Of a stretch of 64,000 nt of DNA, positions 7,665-16,364 are shown piece after piece. Origin of the DNA: Methanosarcina sp. MSH10X1 (GTDB lineage Archaea; Halobacteriota; Methanosarcinia; Methanosarcinales; Methanosarcinaceae). Made by a program: the position numbers and the translations under genes. The notes under the pieces are model-generated. The model saw only the letters and a list, made by a program, of their open reading frames with translations, had not been told where the DNA came from and did not search any database. The stretch spans positions 294,535-358,534 of the forward strand of contig NZ_SCHL01000002.1 of assembly GCF_004099695.1 (NCBI RefSeq). Direction: 5' to 3'. Each line of letters begins with the position of its first letter. Positions within the stretch are counted from its first letter, which is position 1.

Positions 7665-8771
7665 TTAAAACTGCGTTATCTTGGCGGTAGGAGTGTTAGG
7701 GATACTGGTTTCATCTTTCGCTGGTAGCCCGACTTCTTTGAATGCTGCTCTCACCTTTTGTGTGGATCCGCTTCTTACCCTTTCACGTTTTATCAGAAGC
7801 TGCGTTGCTTTGACGATCTGTGCTACTGCGTCGTTAAAAGTTGCTGTAGGCCAGAGATTCTGCAATGCAGTATACCAGATAAGTGCTGCATTTTCGGTTT
7901 CCAGTTCCCTTGCTGCAAGGTAAAACGCCTTGTTCATGATCCCGCTGTTGATATGTACACCGCCGTTATCGTTAGGACCTCTGTAAATATCCCTCATATG
8001 GTCAGGCTGGGGATCTTTACCCATAAGCTCATTATCATATGCAGTGCCTGGAGAAGCCATGCAGCGAAGGGCTTCTCCATACAATTTCGGTCCCATAACC
8101 TCATCACCGATAAGCCAGTCGGCATCGTCTGCAGCCGATTTTTCAACATATTGCGTAATTACGGTCCCGAACACATCTGCGAAATGCTCATTCAATGCAC
8201 CCGATTGGTTACGGTATTCAAAGTTGGAAGTCCATTGCACAACACCATGACCAAGTTCGTGAGCTATCACATCAAGCGATCTGGCAAAGCTGGAGAATAT
8301 CGCTCCATCCCCATCCCCAAGAGTAATCTCCTTGCCATTAAAAAAAGCATTATTATATTTTGTGCCAAAGTGAACATTACATATTATATCCATGCCGTTG
8401 TTATCAATGGAATCGCGGCCCAGTTTAGCCTTAAAGTAATCGCGGAAATTTCCTATATGGTCGTAAGCATTGCTCACGGCATCATCTTCTACAACGGGTC
8501 CTCCTTCACTTATTATTAATTTTAACCGATACTCCATCGTGTTTTGAGAATCATATATATGCCTGGCGGCCTTCCCTGCGGCTGCAGCAACTCCCATAAG
8601 CGCCCCTATATCCGGGACTTCAGATGCTCTATTCTTGCGGCTGCTCCTGTCCTGGTGAAGTGTTAAGGTTGCATCCTCAACTCCTGCCTTTGCCAGGTTT
8701 TCGAGAATAAAAGGCGGAACAAACGTGCAGAAACATTTATTGTCAGTTCGTGGATTCGTAAAATAATTCAG
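7665..8771 (-). CDS. Protealysin-type M4 metallopeptidase, predicted CTG start
   Basis: The catalytic domain has HELGH (113-117 counted from the first ATG at 8597), GALNEHFAD with the third zinc ligand, and a VHINSG segment with the catalytic His. The frame continues upstream of that ATG for 58 codons without ATG, GTG or TTG. It encodes CFCTFVPPFILENLAKAG, which resembles the short propeptide of protealysins, so the ATG at 8597 is internal. GGGGGG at 8778-8783 lies six bases before CTG at 8769-8771, the same spacing class as the M43 and M28 genes, hence a predicted CTG start and 368 aa. There is no secretion signal or PepSY/FTP propeptide, as in protealysins. A decayed start is the alternative. 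Confidence 0.85.
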   Translation of the reverse strand: MNYFTNPRTDNKCFCTFVPPFILENLAKAGVEDATLTLHQDRSSRKNRASEVPDIGALMGVAAAAGKAARHIYDSQNTMEYRLKLIISEGGPVVEDDAVSNAYDHIGNFRDYFKAKLGRDSIDNNGMDIICNVHFGTKYNNAFFNGKEITLGDGDGAIFSSFARSLDVIAHELGHGVVQWTSNFEYRNQSGALNEHFADVFGTVITQYVEKSAADDADWLIGDEVMGPKLYGEALRCMASPGTAYDNELMGKDPQPDHMRDIYRGPNDNGGVHINSGIMNKAFYLAARELETENAALIWYTALQNLWPTATFNDAVAQIVKATQLLIKRERVRSGSTQKVRAAFKEVGLPAKDETSIPNTPTAKITQF

Positions 8772-9110
8772 GCTTTACCCCCCTGATTTATTGCTTAATC
8801 TCCCTGTTAGAGCATAGTTTGTAGACTTATAAGATAACTTTGATAAAAAGAAAAATTGTCTATAATTTTAAAAGTCTTATAATTTAATATGCTCTCTGAA
8901 GGTTATATCTTAAGGAAATAAATATTTAACGTGATTATAATTTAAAAGCATATTACTGTGATATAATACACAAGTCTGAACTGCTGTATAAGTTTTTATT
9001 CTAAGTTACTTTTATTTTAGCTGTCAGGAATCAAATCCGGAATTGGGAAAGAATTTATGGATTATTTCCAGCCCTCAGGGCAATTTGCAATCCTTCAGAA
9101 TTCCAGACTT
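8772..9110. other. AT-rich spacer between the M4 gene and the nuclease pseudogene
   Basis: It holds the G-tract ribosome-binding site of the M4 gene (8778-8783) and TATA-like stretches at about 8870-8950 suitable for its promoter. No gene is seen. Confidence 0.5.
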
Positions 9111-9805
9111 TTAAGGCAATTCCAGTTCTGCAACTACCGGCGCATGGTCCGACTCCGGGAATTCGGTATCCGTTGCAAAGGCTACAGTCTCATCATGAAG
9201 CAGTTCGTTGTGTACCTCGGAATGCTTAAAGTATTCAAACGGGTTTCTTGAGATCAGCAGGTATAGGTATCGAATTTCTGGCCTTTGATGTCTGTGGGCA
9301 TCCGAAATTTTAAATGGAGATTGATAACGTCCGGTATCCGGTTTCCAACGCCTATCCTGGCGTGAAAGATCGGCCTCTTCCAGCTGATTCTTTCTGCCTT
9401 CGGTTCTTCGCCTGGTATTGCTACCGCTGTTACAATCTTGTAAAACGTATCAGGGGTAAAATGGTGTTTGTACTGGTGGGACTCCAGGATTCCGTATCGG
9501 CTTAAAATTACAAGGGTGTGTTCATTATAAACTCCAGTCCCGTCCCCATTCTTTGTGGATATCCGGTGAAAGCCGGCGTACTGCGTTTCCTGAATCGGGG
9601 CGTCAAGCGCCAGCAGGCGGCGAGGAAATCCTGCCGCTTCCTTTCCATTGACCTCCTGAAGGCAGAAAATATCGGTATTGAGCCTGAGTAGCTGCAGCTG
9701 CATTAGAGGGATGTGTTCTTTTAATGCTGGTCTCTCATTGGTTTTGCCATCAAAGTTTTCAAGATTGAAGGTTGCTATGCGTAATTTGCTCGTACTATCC
9801 CTCAT
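9111..9805 (-). pseudogene. Endonuclease/exonuclease/phosphatase-family protein, internal deletion
   Basis: The N-terminal part reads LRIATFNLENFD and FCLQEVNG, the metal-binding start of the EEP (DNase I/ExoIII) fold. The frame stops at 9254 after GQKFDTYTC. Immediately beyond, in another frame, comes LLISRNPFEYFKHSEV and then FPESDHAPVVAELELP, ending at a TAA at 9111-9113. SDHAPV is the catalytic His motif that closes EEP domains. The middle of the domain, with the GDFN-type motif (roughly 80-100 residues), is missing. The gene therefore carries an internal deletion with a frame change. A TTG at 9832 is an alternative start; the ATG at 9805 fits the homologous beginning better. Confidence 0.85.
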
Positions 9806-9910
9806 AAAAAACTTCAGCTCGGATCCTTGCAAGCCTGGAATTCTTAAGATAATTGAGCCTTTTAAAACTCGTTCCGCAGACTCAGACTCAGGTAATGTAA
9901 AAAATAAAAA

Positions 9911-9928
9911 TTACTATATTTATATGAT
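9911..9928 (+). promoter_or_regulatory. Candidate TATA box for the erythromycin-esterase-like gene
   Basis: ACTATATTTATATG lies about 120 bases upstream of the ATG at 10046, the only clear TATA-like element in this spacer. Confidence 0.35.
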
Positions 9929-10045
9929 GTATCGTAAATGATAGTTATTTTGAATCAATCATGAATAGTAATATTCTGAAATTAACTTTCTACAATGGTT
10001 AACAATAATATCTGAACTGGTCGAGTTATCAGGAGGTTCGGGAAA

Positions 10046-11377
10046 ATGAAAAAAAGCTTGTTTCACAGAAATTCCTATCCGGCGTATGCCACTCTCAACG
10101 ACTGGATTCTACACGAAGCAATTCCTTTCTCTATCGATTCGCCTGAAAACCTCAACGCTGCCATTGACAGGCTTATTGATTCACTTGATGGCTCGGTGGA
10201 GTTGCTCGGCTTCGGAGAAGCACTTCACGGCGGCGAAGATATTCTTATACTCCGTAATCGGCTCTTCCAGCGCCTGGTTGAGGTGCATGGCTACAGTGCA
10301 ATTGCTATCGAGAGCAGTTTCCCCAGGGCACATCTGGTGAATGAGTATATAGCTGGTCGTGGTCCTGCATCGTATGAGGCTGTGCAGGACTCCGGGTTTA
10401 GCCACGGTTTTGGCAGGCTCGATGCAAACTGGGAACTGGTGGAGTGGATGAGGTGGTACAATGCAGATCCTTCCCATCGAGTCAAACTCCGGTTCTACGG
10501 TTTCGATAGTCCTACAGAAATGACTTTTAGCGATAGTCCAAGGCAAGTTTTGTACTTTGTTCTCGATTACCTCGCCTCGGTCGATATTGCTAGCAGCCAG
10601 GAGCATAGGGAACGTATCGATGCATTTCTTGGCCAGGACTCCGATTGGGAGAATCCCGATGCAATGATGGACCCGGCTAAGTTTATAGGCTTATCACCGG
10701 CTGCAACGACACTTCGGATTGAGGTGGAGGATCTCATTATGGAACTGCGCATACGCCGTCCCGAACTTGTGGCTAAAAGTGATAAAAGTTGCTATCTGGA
10801 AGCCATGCATTATGCGAATGTTGCACGGCAGTTATTGAACTATCATGCCGGGCTGGCGCGAAAATCGGATTCTGGCGAAAGGCTTGTAAGAGGGCTCGGT
10901 ATTCGTGACCTGATGATGGCGGATAATCTGGCATACATAGTATCCCGTGAGTGTGATCGGGGAAAAGTGCTGGTCTTTGCTCACAGCAGCCATCTGCAGC
11001 GCGGAAAGGCACAGTGGCAGTTGGGTACTGATTTACTCATATGGTGGCCAGCGGGAGCGCAGCTCAATGAAATCTTCGGCCCGCGCTATGTCGTCATTGG
11101 TTCGGGAATAGGTGTCTCTGAGGCGAATGGCATCGCGCAGCCCGAAAACAGCACTCTTGAGGCTCGACTGACTAATGCGCCGGGATCGGTACGGTTCGTT
11201 CCAACTCATAAAGGTCAGGGGCTACCAACCCCGGAAATTGTAGCTCTTCCTACTCGTTCGGGCAGTATGAAAAACTCAAGCTACTTTGCACTAACTCCCC
11301 AAAGCTTAACCGATTTTGACTGGCTGGTTGTCCTGGACTCGACAGCATACGCGCGCGGTGGGCCTCCGCTCCAATAA
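10046..11377 (+). CDS. Erythromycin-esterase-family protein
   Basis: 443 aa. Ere-family marks include LLGFGEALHGGED (catalytic Glu/His region), AIAIESSFP, LRFYGFDSP and VFAHSSHLQRG near the C-terminal half. Ere enzymes hydrolyse the macrolide lactone ring; most relatives in environmental microbes have unknown substrates, and archaeal ribosomes are mostly macrolide-insensitive, so a different ester substrate is likely. A strong AGGAGG site 12 bases before the ATG supports the start. The gene stands alone and runs opposite to its neighbours. Its codon use and higher GC suggest transfer, though this was not measured. Confidence 0.85.
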   Translation: MKKSLFHRNSYPAYATLNDWILHEAIPFSIDSPENLNAAIDRLIDSLDGSVELLGFGEALHGGEDILILRNRLFQRLVEVHGYSAIAIESSFPRAHLVNEYIAGRGPASYEAVQDSGFSHGFGRLDANWELVEWMRWYNADPSHRVKLRFYGFDSPTEMTFSDSPRQVLYFVLDYLASVDIASSQEHRERIDAFLGQDSDWENPDAMMDPAKFIGLSPAATTLRIEVEDLIMELRIRRPELVAKSDKSCYLEAMHYANVARQLLNYHAGLARKSDSGERLVRGLGIRDLMMADNLAYIVSRECDRGKVLVFAHSSHLQRGKAQWQLGTDLLIWWPAGAQLNEIFGPRYVVIGSGIGVSEANGIAQPENSTLEARLTNAPGSVRFVPTHKGQGLPTPEIVALPTRSGSMKNSSYFALTPQSLTDFDWLVVLDSTAYARGGPPLQ

Positions 11378-11609
11378 TGGGACGTTCCTCCCAGGCAGTA
11401 AAACTCTTCGATATTTTAGGATATCTAGAATTGAAAGTATTATGAATTTGCTACTCCTTGATTTCTTTAATAAATATCTCCGGGGTAAGGATTCTCAAGT
11501 AATAGACACAGATGATTTGCCTTATGATGTGATTTTGTTCAGAAAATAGTCAGAGTAGGTGAATTAAGGAAAATATTCAAAGTCGCTAAGATCACTCAAA
11601 ACTAACGAG

Positions 11610-11681
11610 AGCCGCCGGAGGGACTCGAACCCTCGGCCTGCTGATTACGAATCAGCCGCTATACCGCTAAGCCACGACGGC
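11610..11681 (-). tRNA. tRNA-Thr (anticodon CGU)
   Basis: On the minus strand the acceptor GCCGTCG pairs with CGGCGGC, with one G-U pair. The anticodon stem GCTGA/TCAGC encloses the loop TTCGTAA, giving anticodon CGU (codon ACG). The T arm is GAGGG-TTCGAGT-CCCTC. 72 nt with discriminator U, no encoded CCA and no intron. Confidence 0.95.
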
Positions 11682-11789
11682 ACATGCACAGGAAATAATA
11701 AGCAGACTTAAAATAGCGATCAAGAATTTAATTATTTCGCTCGGGCGGAGCTGTTTGCTTTTGCAGAGCCTGGATAATTCTAATATTTG

Positions 11790-11850
11790 TTAAATAATTC
11801 TGGCATCTCTTTGATAATTCTGGCTTCTTTAAATAATCCTGGCTTCTATG
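11790..11850. repeat. About 18-20-bp tandem repeat, three copies, overlapping the trm5 3' end
   Basis: On the minus strand three consecutive units are variants of AGAAGCCAGAATTATTTA. The first holds the last codons of trm5 (EARII) and its TAA stop at 11829-11831; two copies follow. Confidence 0.8.
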
Positions 11851-12839
11851 CAGACATTATACTGGTGAGGGGCATAGGAACGGACTACCCTTTTATCCAG
11901 AACCTCAATTTTCCTGCCTGCTTTTTCCGCAGCTGCCCTTATATGTTCTATGGAGCTTTCGAAAAGGTCGTTTTCAGGAGTTATCCCATAATAGTGAATT
12001 ATTCCGCCGGGTTTAGTCAGGAGAACGGCAGAATCCAGAAACTCAAAGGCGTTATGAGGAAGGTTCATAATCACATGGTCTGCAGTCCCTGCAAACTTTC
12101 TTGCTACTTCCCTGGCGTCGCCTTCGATTGCTTCAATGTTTTTTACAGAATTAAGTATTATATTTTCCATGAGGTAATGCACGGCGTCGGGATTTTTATC
12201 AATTGCAAGTACCTTTGAATGTTTTTTACTTTTCGCGATCAGGATGCTGTAAGGGCCGACACCTGCAAACATATCGACAACGACATCCCCTTCTTTGACC
12301 CAGGAGAGGATTCTTGAACGCTCGGTTGAAAGGCGGGGCGTGAAATAAGCCCGCGCAAGGTCAACTTTATAGCGGCAGCCGTATTCCCGGTGAATGGTTT
12401 CTGTTCTCGGTTCGCCTGCAACAACCTCAAATTCCCTGACCCGGAATTCCCCGATTACAGGCGTAAGGGGCTTGAGAACGGTTCTTACATTTGGCTGGGT
12501 TCGGAGGAGGGCATCGGCAATTCTTGAGGCTTTCTGCGCATCAAGATCAGGATCTTCCAGCAGGGCGATATCCCCTATAATCTCATAGGCAGGGCTGAAA
12601 CCAAGCAGATCCTCAGGAACAGGTTTCTTTTCCTGGAGCTCGAAATCGCATTCATTGAGTTCGATTCCTTCAGGGAAACTACTCAGTTCTTCAGGGGCAG
12701 GCTCTCTGGTAAGGGGAAGATAGAGAAACATCTCATCTCCGCTTATTTTCACGGAATTGTCAAGCATCTCAAGCTCAAGGAGTATTCTTCTTACAGGCTC
12801 TCCTATTTTTTTAGGGACTTTTATGCACTGCCGCTTCAT
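11829..12839 (-). CDS. trm5: tRNA (guanine-37-N1)-methyltransferase Trm5
   Basis: 336 aa. The enzyme methylates G37 beside the anticodon using S-adenosylmethionine and so prevents frameshifting. Visible parts: an N-terminal D1-type domain, a linker with RVREFEVVAG and GCRYKVDLARAYFTPRLS, the SAM-binding motif DMFAGVGPYSI, the motif LAIDKNPDA, and NLPHNAFEFL, the catalytic NLP motif of Trm5. Full length for the archaeal family. The ATG at 12839 begins MKRQCIKVPKK, a normal family start. The C-terminal codons lie in a short tandem repeat. Confidence 0.93.
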   Translation of the reverse strand: MKRQCIKVPKKIGEPVRRILLELEMLDNSVKISGDEMFLYLPLTREPAPEELSSFPEGIELNECDFELQEKKPVPEDLLGFSPAYEIIGDIALLEDPDLDAQKASRIADALLRTQPNVRTVLKPLTPVIGEFRVREFEVVAGEPRTETIHREYGCRYKVDLARAYFTPRLSTERSRILSWVKEGDVVVDMFAGVGPYSILIAKSKKHSKVLAIDKNPDAVHYLMENIILNSVKNIEAIEGDAREVARKFAGTADHVIMNLPHNAFEFLDSAVLLTKPGGIIHYYGITPENDLFESSIEHIRAAAEKAGRKIEVLDKRVVRSYAPHQYNVCIEARII

Positions 12840-12901
12840 GGATAATCGACCTTTCGGAAGCCTAAGGTTATCCTTCTATTAATAGGCTCTCCCAAAATTT
12901 G

Positions 12902-12984
12902 TCCGGCTACTTATGCGGTTATTTATCCGGCTACCTATCCTGCGATTTTTCCGGTTATTTGTTGCGTACTTATCCGGCTATTTT
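12902..12984. repeat. Degenerate 12-bp minisatellite, seven units
   Basis: Seven units of 11-13 bp related to TCCGGCTACTTA lie head to tail just upstream of trm5. None of the three frames gives a plausible gene. Confidence 0.8.
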
Positions 12985-13150
12985 CTCTGAACATCAGGTT
13001 TTTGAGAAAGCCTGAGTGAATTTTCCATTGACGAACGATTCCTCAGAAACTTTGCTTCCAAAGGGATCATTAAGCGTGGACCTTATTTTCAAATAAGGCA
13101 AAAAACATAGCTAAAACATAGCTTAACTTTAAGGGGTGCTAAAATTGGTA

Positions 13151-13603
13151 ATGGGAGTGGGCATTAACCAGCTCAGGAAAATCTCGCTTGGTTTGCAGGT
13201 CTCTACCCTGCTAACTTATATGATTGGATTTGTTGCACTGAAGCGAAGCGATTTTAAGAAGGATGGAATCCCGAAGCACGGGAAGATAAACACTTTCGGA
13301 TATATCCTTGGAGCCTTATCTTTATTGTTTATGTTATACTCCGGACTGAGACATATAATTGCCAGGGCAGCTCCTCTAATCCTGTATATTCATGGTCTCT
13401 TCGGGCTTATGACGCTGGCTCTTAGTTCCTTATTCGTAGCTAACAGGTGGAGCTGGAAAACTGTAAAGAATATGAGAATTCTTGTAATCCTGTTCCTGTC
13501 TACTTTCAGTGGGGGAGTCTACATGTTCTCACGGTTCTCTAAAAAGGAGGCTGCAAAAAAACGACCGATAAAAAGGAGAATTACAATTAAAAGGTGCTTA
13601 TAA
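13151..13603 (+). CDS. Small four-helix membrane protein, unknown function
   Basis: About 150 aa with four hydrophobic segments: VSTLLTYMIGFVAL, FGYILGALSLLFMLYSG, ILYIHGLFGLMTLALSSL and ILVILFLSTFSGGVYMF. Three are followed by basic residues, and the C-terminal tail is strongly basic (KKRPIKRRITIKR), placing it in the cytoplasm. I do not recognise the family; the His-containing second and third helices recall heme-binding membrane domains, but evidence is thin. The start is uncertain: AAGGGGTG at 13131-13138 best fits the TTG at 13145 or the ATG at 13151 used here; a GTG at 13136 lies inside that ribosome-binding site. Confidence 0.7.
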   Translation: MGVGINQLRKISLGLQVSTLLTYMIGFVALKRSDFKKDGIPKHGKINTFGYILGALSLLFMLYSGLRHIIARAAPLILYIHGLFGLMTLALSSLFVANRWSWKTVKNMRILVILFLSTFSGGVYMFSRFSKKEAAKKRPIKRRITIKRCL

Positions 13604-13734
13604 AACCATGAATAAATGGTCTCATAGATAGGAAAACGGAAGTAAATTTCAGGATAATCGATTACCCTGATGATAATTCCTTAACTGCGGCGGAATTCAG
13701 GGCAGCCCGGTCTGACTTCGGGAAAGCCGAACTC

Positions 13735-14391
13735 TTAGAGCATTTGCATTGAATTATTGTAATTAAGCATGAAATAGAACCCAAAAATTACCAGAAATAT
13801 TCCGCAGGTATAGAGAATATACCTGTGCGTTTTTTGTGAGAGCAGAGCTTTCCCACGGCTGAATGATCCGGATATGACAGTAAACCAGCTCAGGTCTGCT
13901 GTCCAGTGCCCGAGCATGTAAGCCATTGCAAATATAATTCCCAGTTCATATTCCTTAAGTACGAGGGCTCCGCCCGCGGTTAGCCACCAGATCCAGAAAT
14001 AAGGGTTCGAGACTGAAGTAACCAGACCTATCAGAACAGGGTTGGAAGTCAATCTCAAGCCTGACGAATCCTGAGAGGTGCTTGAAGAAGAAGCTGCGGC
14101 TCTGGCATCTTTTAAGGTGAAAAGCCCGAAGACCAGAAGTGAAAGCCCTCCTATAAGAAAAATTGCGGAAATAACGCCGCTGCCGACGAGCGAAGCAGCC
14201 CCGAGAAGAATCAGGATATAGAGCGCGACTTCTACAATTATGTGCCCGAATACAACTTGCGGACCTGCAAGCCAGCCTTTTTTCAGAGATAGCTCTATAG
14301 TTGCAAAAAGCATAGGACCTGGAACGAGTGCGCCTGTAAGCCCTACTGAGAAACCTAGAAGAAGAGCTTTCAGAATTTCAACTGTTGGCAT
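13735..14391 (-). CDS. LysE/RhtB-family exporter
   Basis: 218 aa with six predicted membrane helices. The N-terminal signature GLTGALVPGPMLFATI matches the LysE/RhtB family (GxxxxxxPGP in helix 1), and SNPYFWIWWLTAGG matches its conserved helix 4 region (NPY/F-W). A Ser-rich cytoplasmic loop (about 100-112) separates the halves. Family members export amino acids or related metabolites by proton exchange; the substrate cannot be told. Its stop faces the membrane protein at 13151 across 130 bp, so the two genes are convergent. Confidence 0.9.
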   Translation of the reverse strand: MPTVEILKALLLGFSVGLTGALVPGPMLFATIELSLKKGWLAGPQVVFGHIIVEVALYILILLGAASLVGSGVISAIFLIGGLSLLVFGLFTLKDARAAASSSSTSQDSSGLRLTSNPVLIGLVTSVSNPYFWIWWLTAGGALVLKEYELGIIFAMAYMLGHWTADLSWFTVISGSFSRGKALLSQKTHRYILYTCGIFLVIFGFYFMLNYNNSMQML

Positions 14392-14586
14392 TATAAATCA
14401 AAAACTTGAAACTTTTAAATTTCGTTTTAAAAATAAACCTCCGTGTGGCAGGAAGCTCCGGTTACTAAAACCAATGCAAAAATAGAACGTTTCTCTATAT
14501 AATAATAGAGAAAACCCACAGCTAAAAGATAAAATAGAAAAATTTAGAGGACACTTTCAGTATCCTACAACCCATTGTATTGCAAG

Positions 14587-14785
14587 CGTTGACCCGCGAC
14601 CGTTGATCCGAAACCGTTGCGCCGGTTTATCACGCCGCTACGTTGTTTTCGCTCAAGCCTTTTTTGAAAAGGCTTGCGTTTCGCCGGTCGATCACGCTCC
14701 GGTTACACCGGTTTAGATAAGCATGAGTTTTTGATCAAACTTTTTTTGAAAAAGTTTTCGCTCAAGCCTTTTTTGAAAAGGCTTG
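14587..14785 (+). repeat. Dispersed hairpin repeat, copy 1 (interrupted)
   Basis: 14587-14639 and 14708-14785 match, in inverted orientation, the single block at 49466-49599. They are separated here by a 68-bp insert that itself contains a hairpin. The element holds AAGCC-T-tract-GGCTT hairpins and CCGTTGATCCGAAACCGTTG-type short repeats. It fills the spacer between the tfb 3' end and the lysE-like gene (14392-14815), where no gene is seen. Confidence 0.85.
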
Positions 14786-14815
14786 CGGTCAAGGATTTTT
14801 TGCAAAAGGCTTGAC

Positions 14816-15829
14816 TTAAAGGATAATTTCTATATCCAGCTCTTCTGCAAGCTCTTTGTACCTGTTTCGGATAGTAACTTCGGTTACCCCGGCAACGTCT
14901 GCGACTTCACGCTGGGTTCTCCGCTCGCCACAGAGGATGGATGCAATATAAATTGCAGCTGCAGCAACTCCTGTGGGGCCCCTTCCGCTTGTGAGTTCCT
15001 TTTCGGAAGCCTGCCTCAGAATCTCAACGCTCTTGGACTGGACTTCTCCTTTAAGGTTAAGACCGGAACAGAACCTCGGGACATAGTCGATTGGGGAGGT
15101 GGGCATAAGTTTCAATGCCAGTTCTCTGGAAATAAAGCGGTAGGTTCTTCCGATTTCTTTCCGGCTGACCCTGGACACCTCTTCAATTTCGTCAAGGGTT
15201 CTCGGGACACTGCACTGGCGGCAGGCAGCATAAAGAGCGGCTGCGGCAACACCTTCAATGCTTCTTCCGCGGATAAGGTTCTTGTCCACGGCTTTTCTGT
15301 AGACGACTGCTGCGGTTTCTCTGACCGTTCTCGGGAGACCCAGAGCAGAAGCCATCCTGTCCAGTTCGGATAATGCAAATGCGAGGTTTCTTTCAGTTGC
15401 GTTACTTACACGAATTCTACGCTGCCATTTTCTTAAACGATAGAGCTGAGCACGATTTTTGGAAGAAATTGATTTTCCGTAGGAATCACGGTTTCTCCAG
15501 TCAATCATTGTGGAAAGCCCTTTGTCGTGGATTGTGTATGTCATGGGCGCACCCACACGGGAACGCTTCATACGCTGATCATGATCGAAAGCTCGCCATT
15601 CAGGGCCTTCATCCACAAAATCGGCATCAATGACAAGTCCGCAGTCCCCACACACGAGCTCGGCTCGCTCGTAGTCGTGAACGAGGTTCCTGCTACCGCA
15701 TTCTGGACACACGGCCTTTTCGGTCTCAAAATTTTGCTCCTTTTGCTTCTCTTTGCGAGCTTTGATCATGGCACGTATTTTTTCCCTTTCAAGAGTGTCC
15801 GAATAGCGAACCCTTTCGACTTCTACCAT
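14816..15829 (-). CDS. tfb: Transcription initiation factor TFB
   Basis: 337 aa. An N-terminal zinc ribbon (CPECG...CGDCG, about 41-63) is followed by the B-finger/linker and two cyclin-fold repeats (about 135-235 and 240-335). The second ends in the BRE-reading helix-turn-helix ([20 protein letters not shown]). TFB binds TBP-TATA and BRE and recruits RNA polymerase. The extended, very charged N-terminus ([19 protein letters not shown]) is typical of Methanosarcina. A TATA-like element lies about 75 bases upstream. Confidence 0.97.
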   Translation of the reverse strand: MVEVERVRYSDTLEREKIRAMIKARKEKQKEQNFETEKAVCPECGSRNLVHDYERAELVCGDCGLVIDADFVDEGPEWRAFDHDQRMKRSRVGAPMTYTIHDKGLSTMIDWRNRDSYGKSISSKNRAQLYRLRKWQRRIRVSNATERNLAFALSELDRMASALGLPRTVRETAAVVYRKAVDKNLIRGRSIEGVAAAALYAACRQCSVPRTLDEIEEVSRVSRKEIGRTYRFISRELALKLMPTSPIDYVPRFCSGLNLKGEVQSKSVEILRQASEKELTSGRGPTGVAAAAIYIASILCGERRTQREVADVAGVTEVTIRNRYKELAEELDIEIIL

Positions 15830-15904
15830 ATCATATCACCTTACAAATTAAAATGACCATATGTTTATGTTTCCCGGTACTTTGGCTGCACCACTTAAAT
15901 TACA

Positions 15905-15917
15905 GTATATATAAAAG
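15905..15917 (-). promoter_or_regulatory. Candidate TATA box for tfb
   Basis: The minus strand reads TTTTATATATAC about 75 bases before the TFB start codon. Confidence 0.5.
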
Positions 15918-16018
15918 GACGGAGAAGAAAAATCACGCTATAACCAGCAAAAAATATATAAACCAGTTAATGTTAAACCATAATAAAGAATTCAAACGCG
16001 CATTCAATGTCAGAGATC

Positions 16019-16288
16019 TCACCGAATATAGACTCTTTCATTAACGAGAGCCCGAAAATCTGAATCAGGAGTTCGTTTAAAACCCTTCACTAAAAAATAT
16101 GGATGGTTTACAGGTCCGAAAACGCTGACTATAGTACCAATCCGATTCAGGGCCTTATCTACAACGACAGAATTCAATTTAGGAAGACTACCTGAGACAT
16201 TCTCGGGTTTTACCTCATCCCCTCTAATTATCAGGTTTCTAACGCCTGACCTGTGCAGCACTTTACCGAGTCGTTTCATATCAGCCAC
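16019..16288 (-). CDS. gar1: H/ACA ribonucleoprotein subunit Gar1
   Basis: 89 aa (86 if the ATG at codon 4 is used instead of GTG). The signature IGTIVSVFGPVNHPYFLVK is the Gar1 core beta-barrel, which binds Cbf5 in H/ACA guide-RNA pseudouridylation complexes. It lacks the glycine/arginine tails of eukaryotic Gar1, as archaeal forms do. It lies upstream of tfb on the same strand (190-bp gap), but tfb has its own TATA candidate. Confidence 0.92.
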   Translation of the reverse strand: MADMKRLGKVLHRSGVRNLIIRGDEVKPENVSGSLPKLNSVVVDKALNRIGTIVSVFGPVNHPYFLVKGFKRTPDSDFRALVNERVYIR

Positions 16289-16364
16289 GAATAGTTAATA
16301 GCTATTTCTCCAGCTCAGGGCAAAAATCTCCTGGCTTTGAGCATGTTATTCTGTCAGTCACAAA

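Noticed and set aside
7758..8519. 253-codon plus-strand frame opposite the M4 peptidase gene
   Set aside because: The opposite strand encodes a protein with complete catalytic motifs; this frame has no recognisable domain or ribosome-binding site.
11316..11549. 77-codon plus-strand frame after the esterase-like gene
   Set aside because: It overlaps the esterase-like C-terminus in another frame and has no ribosome-binding site or domain.
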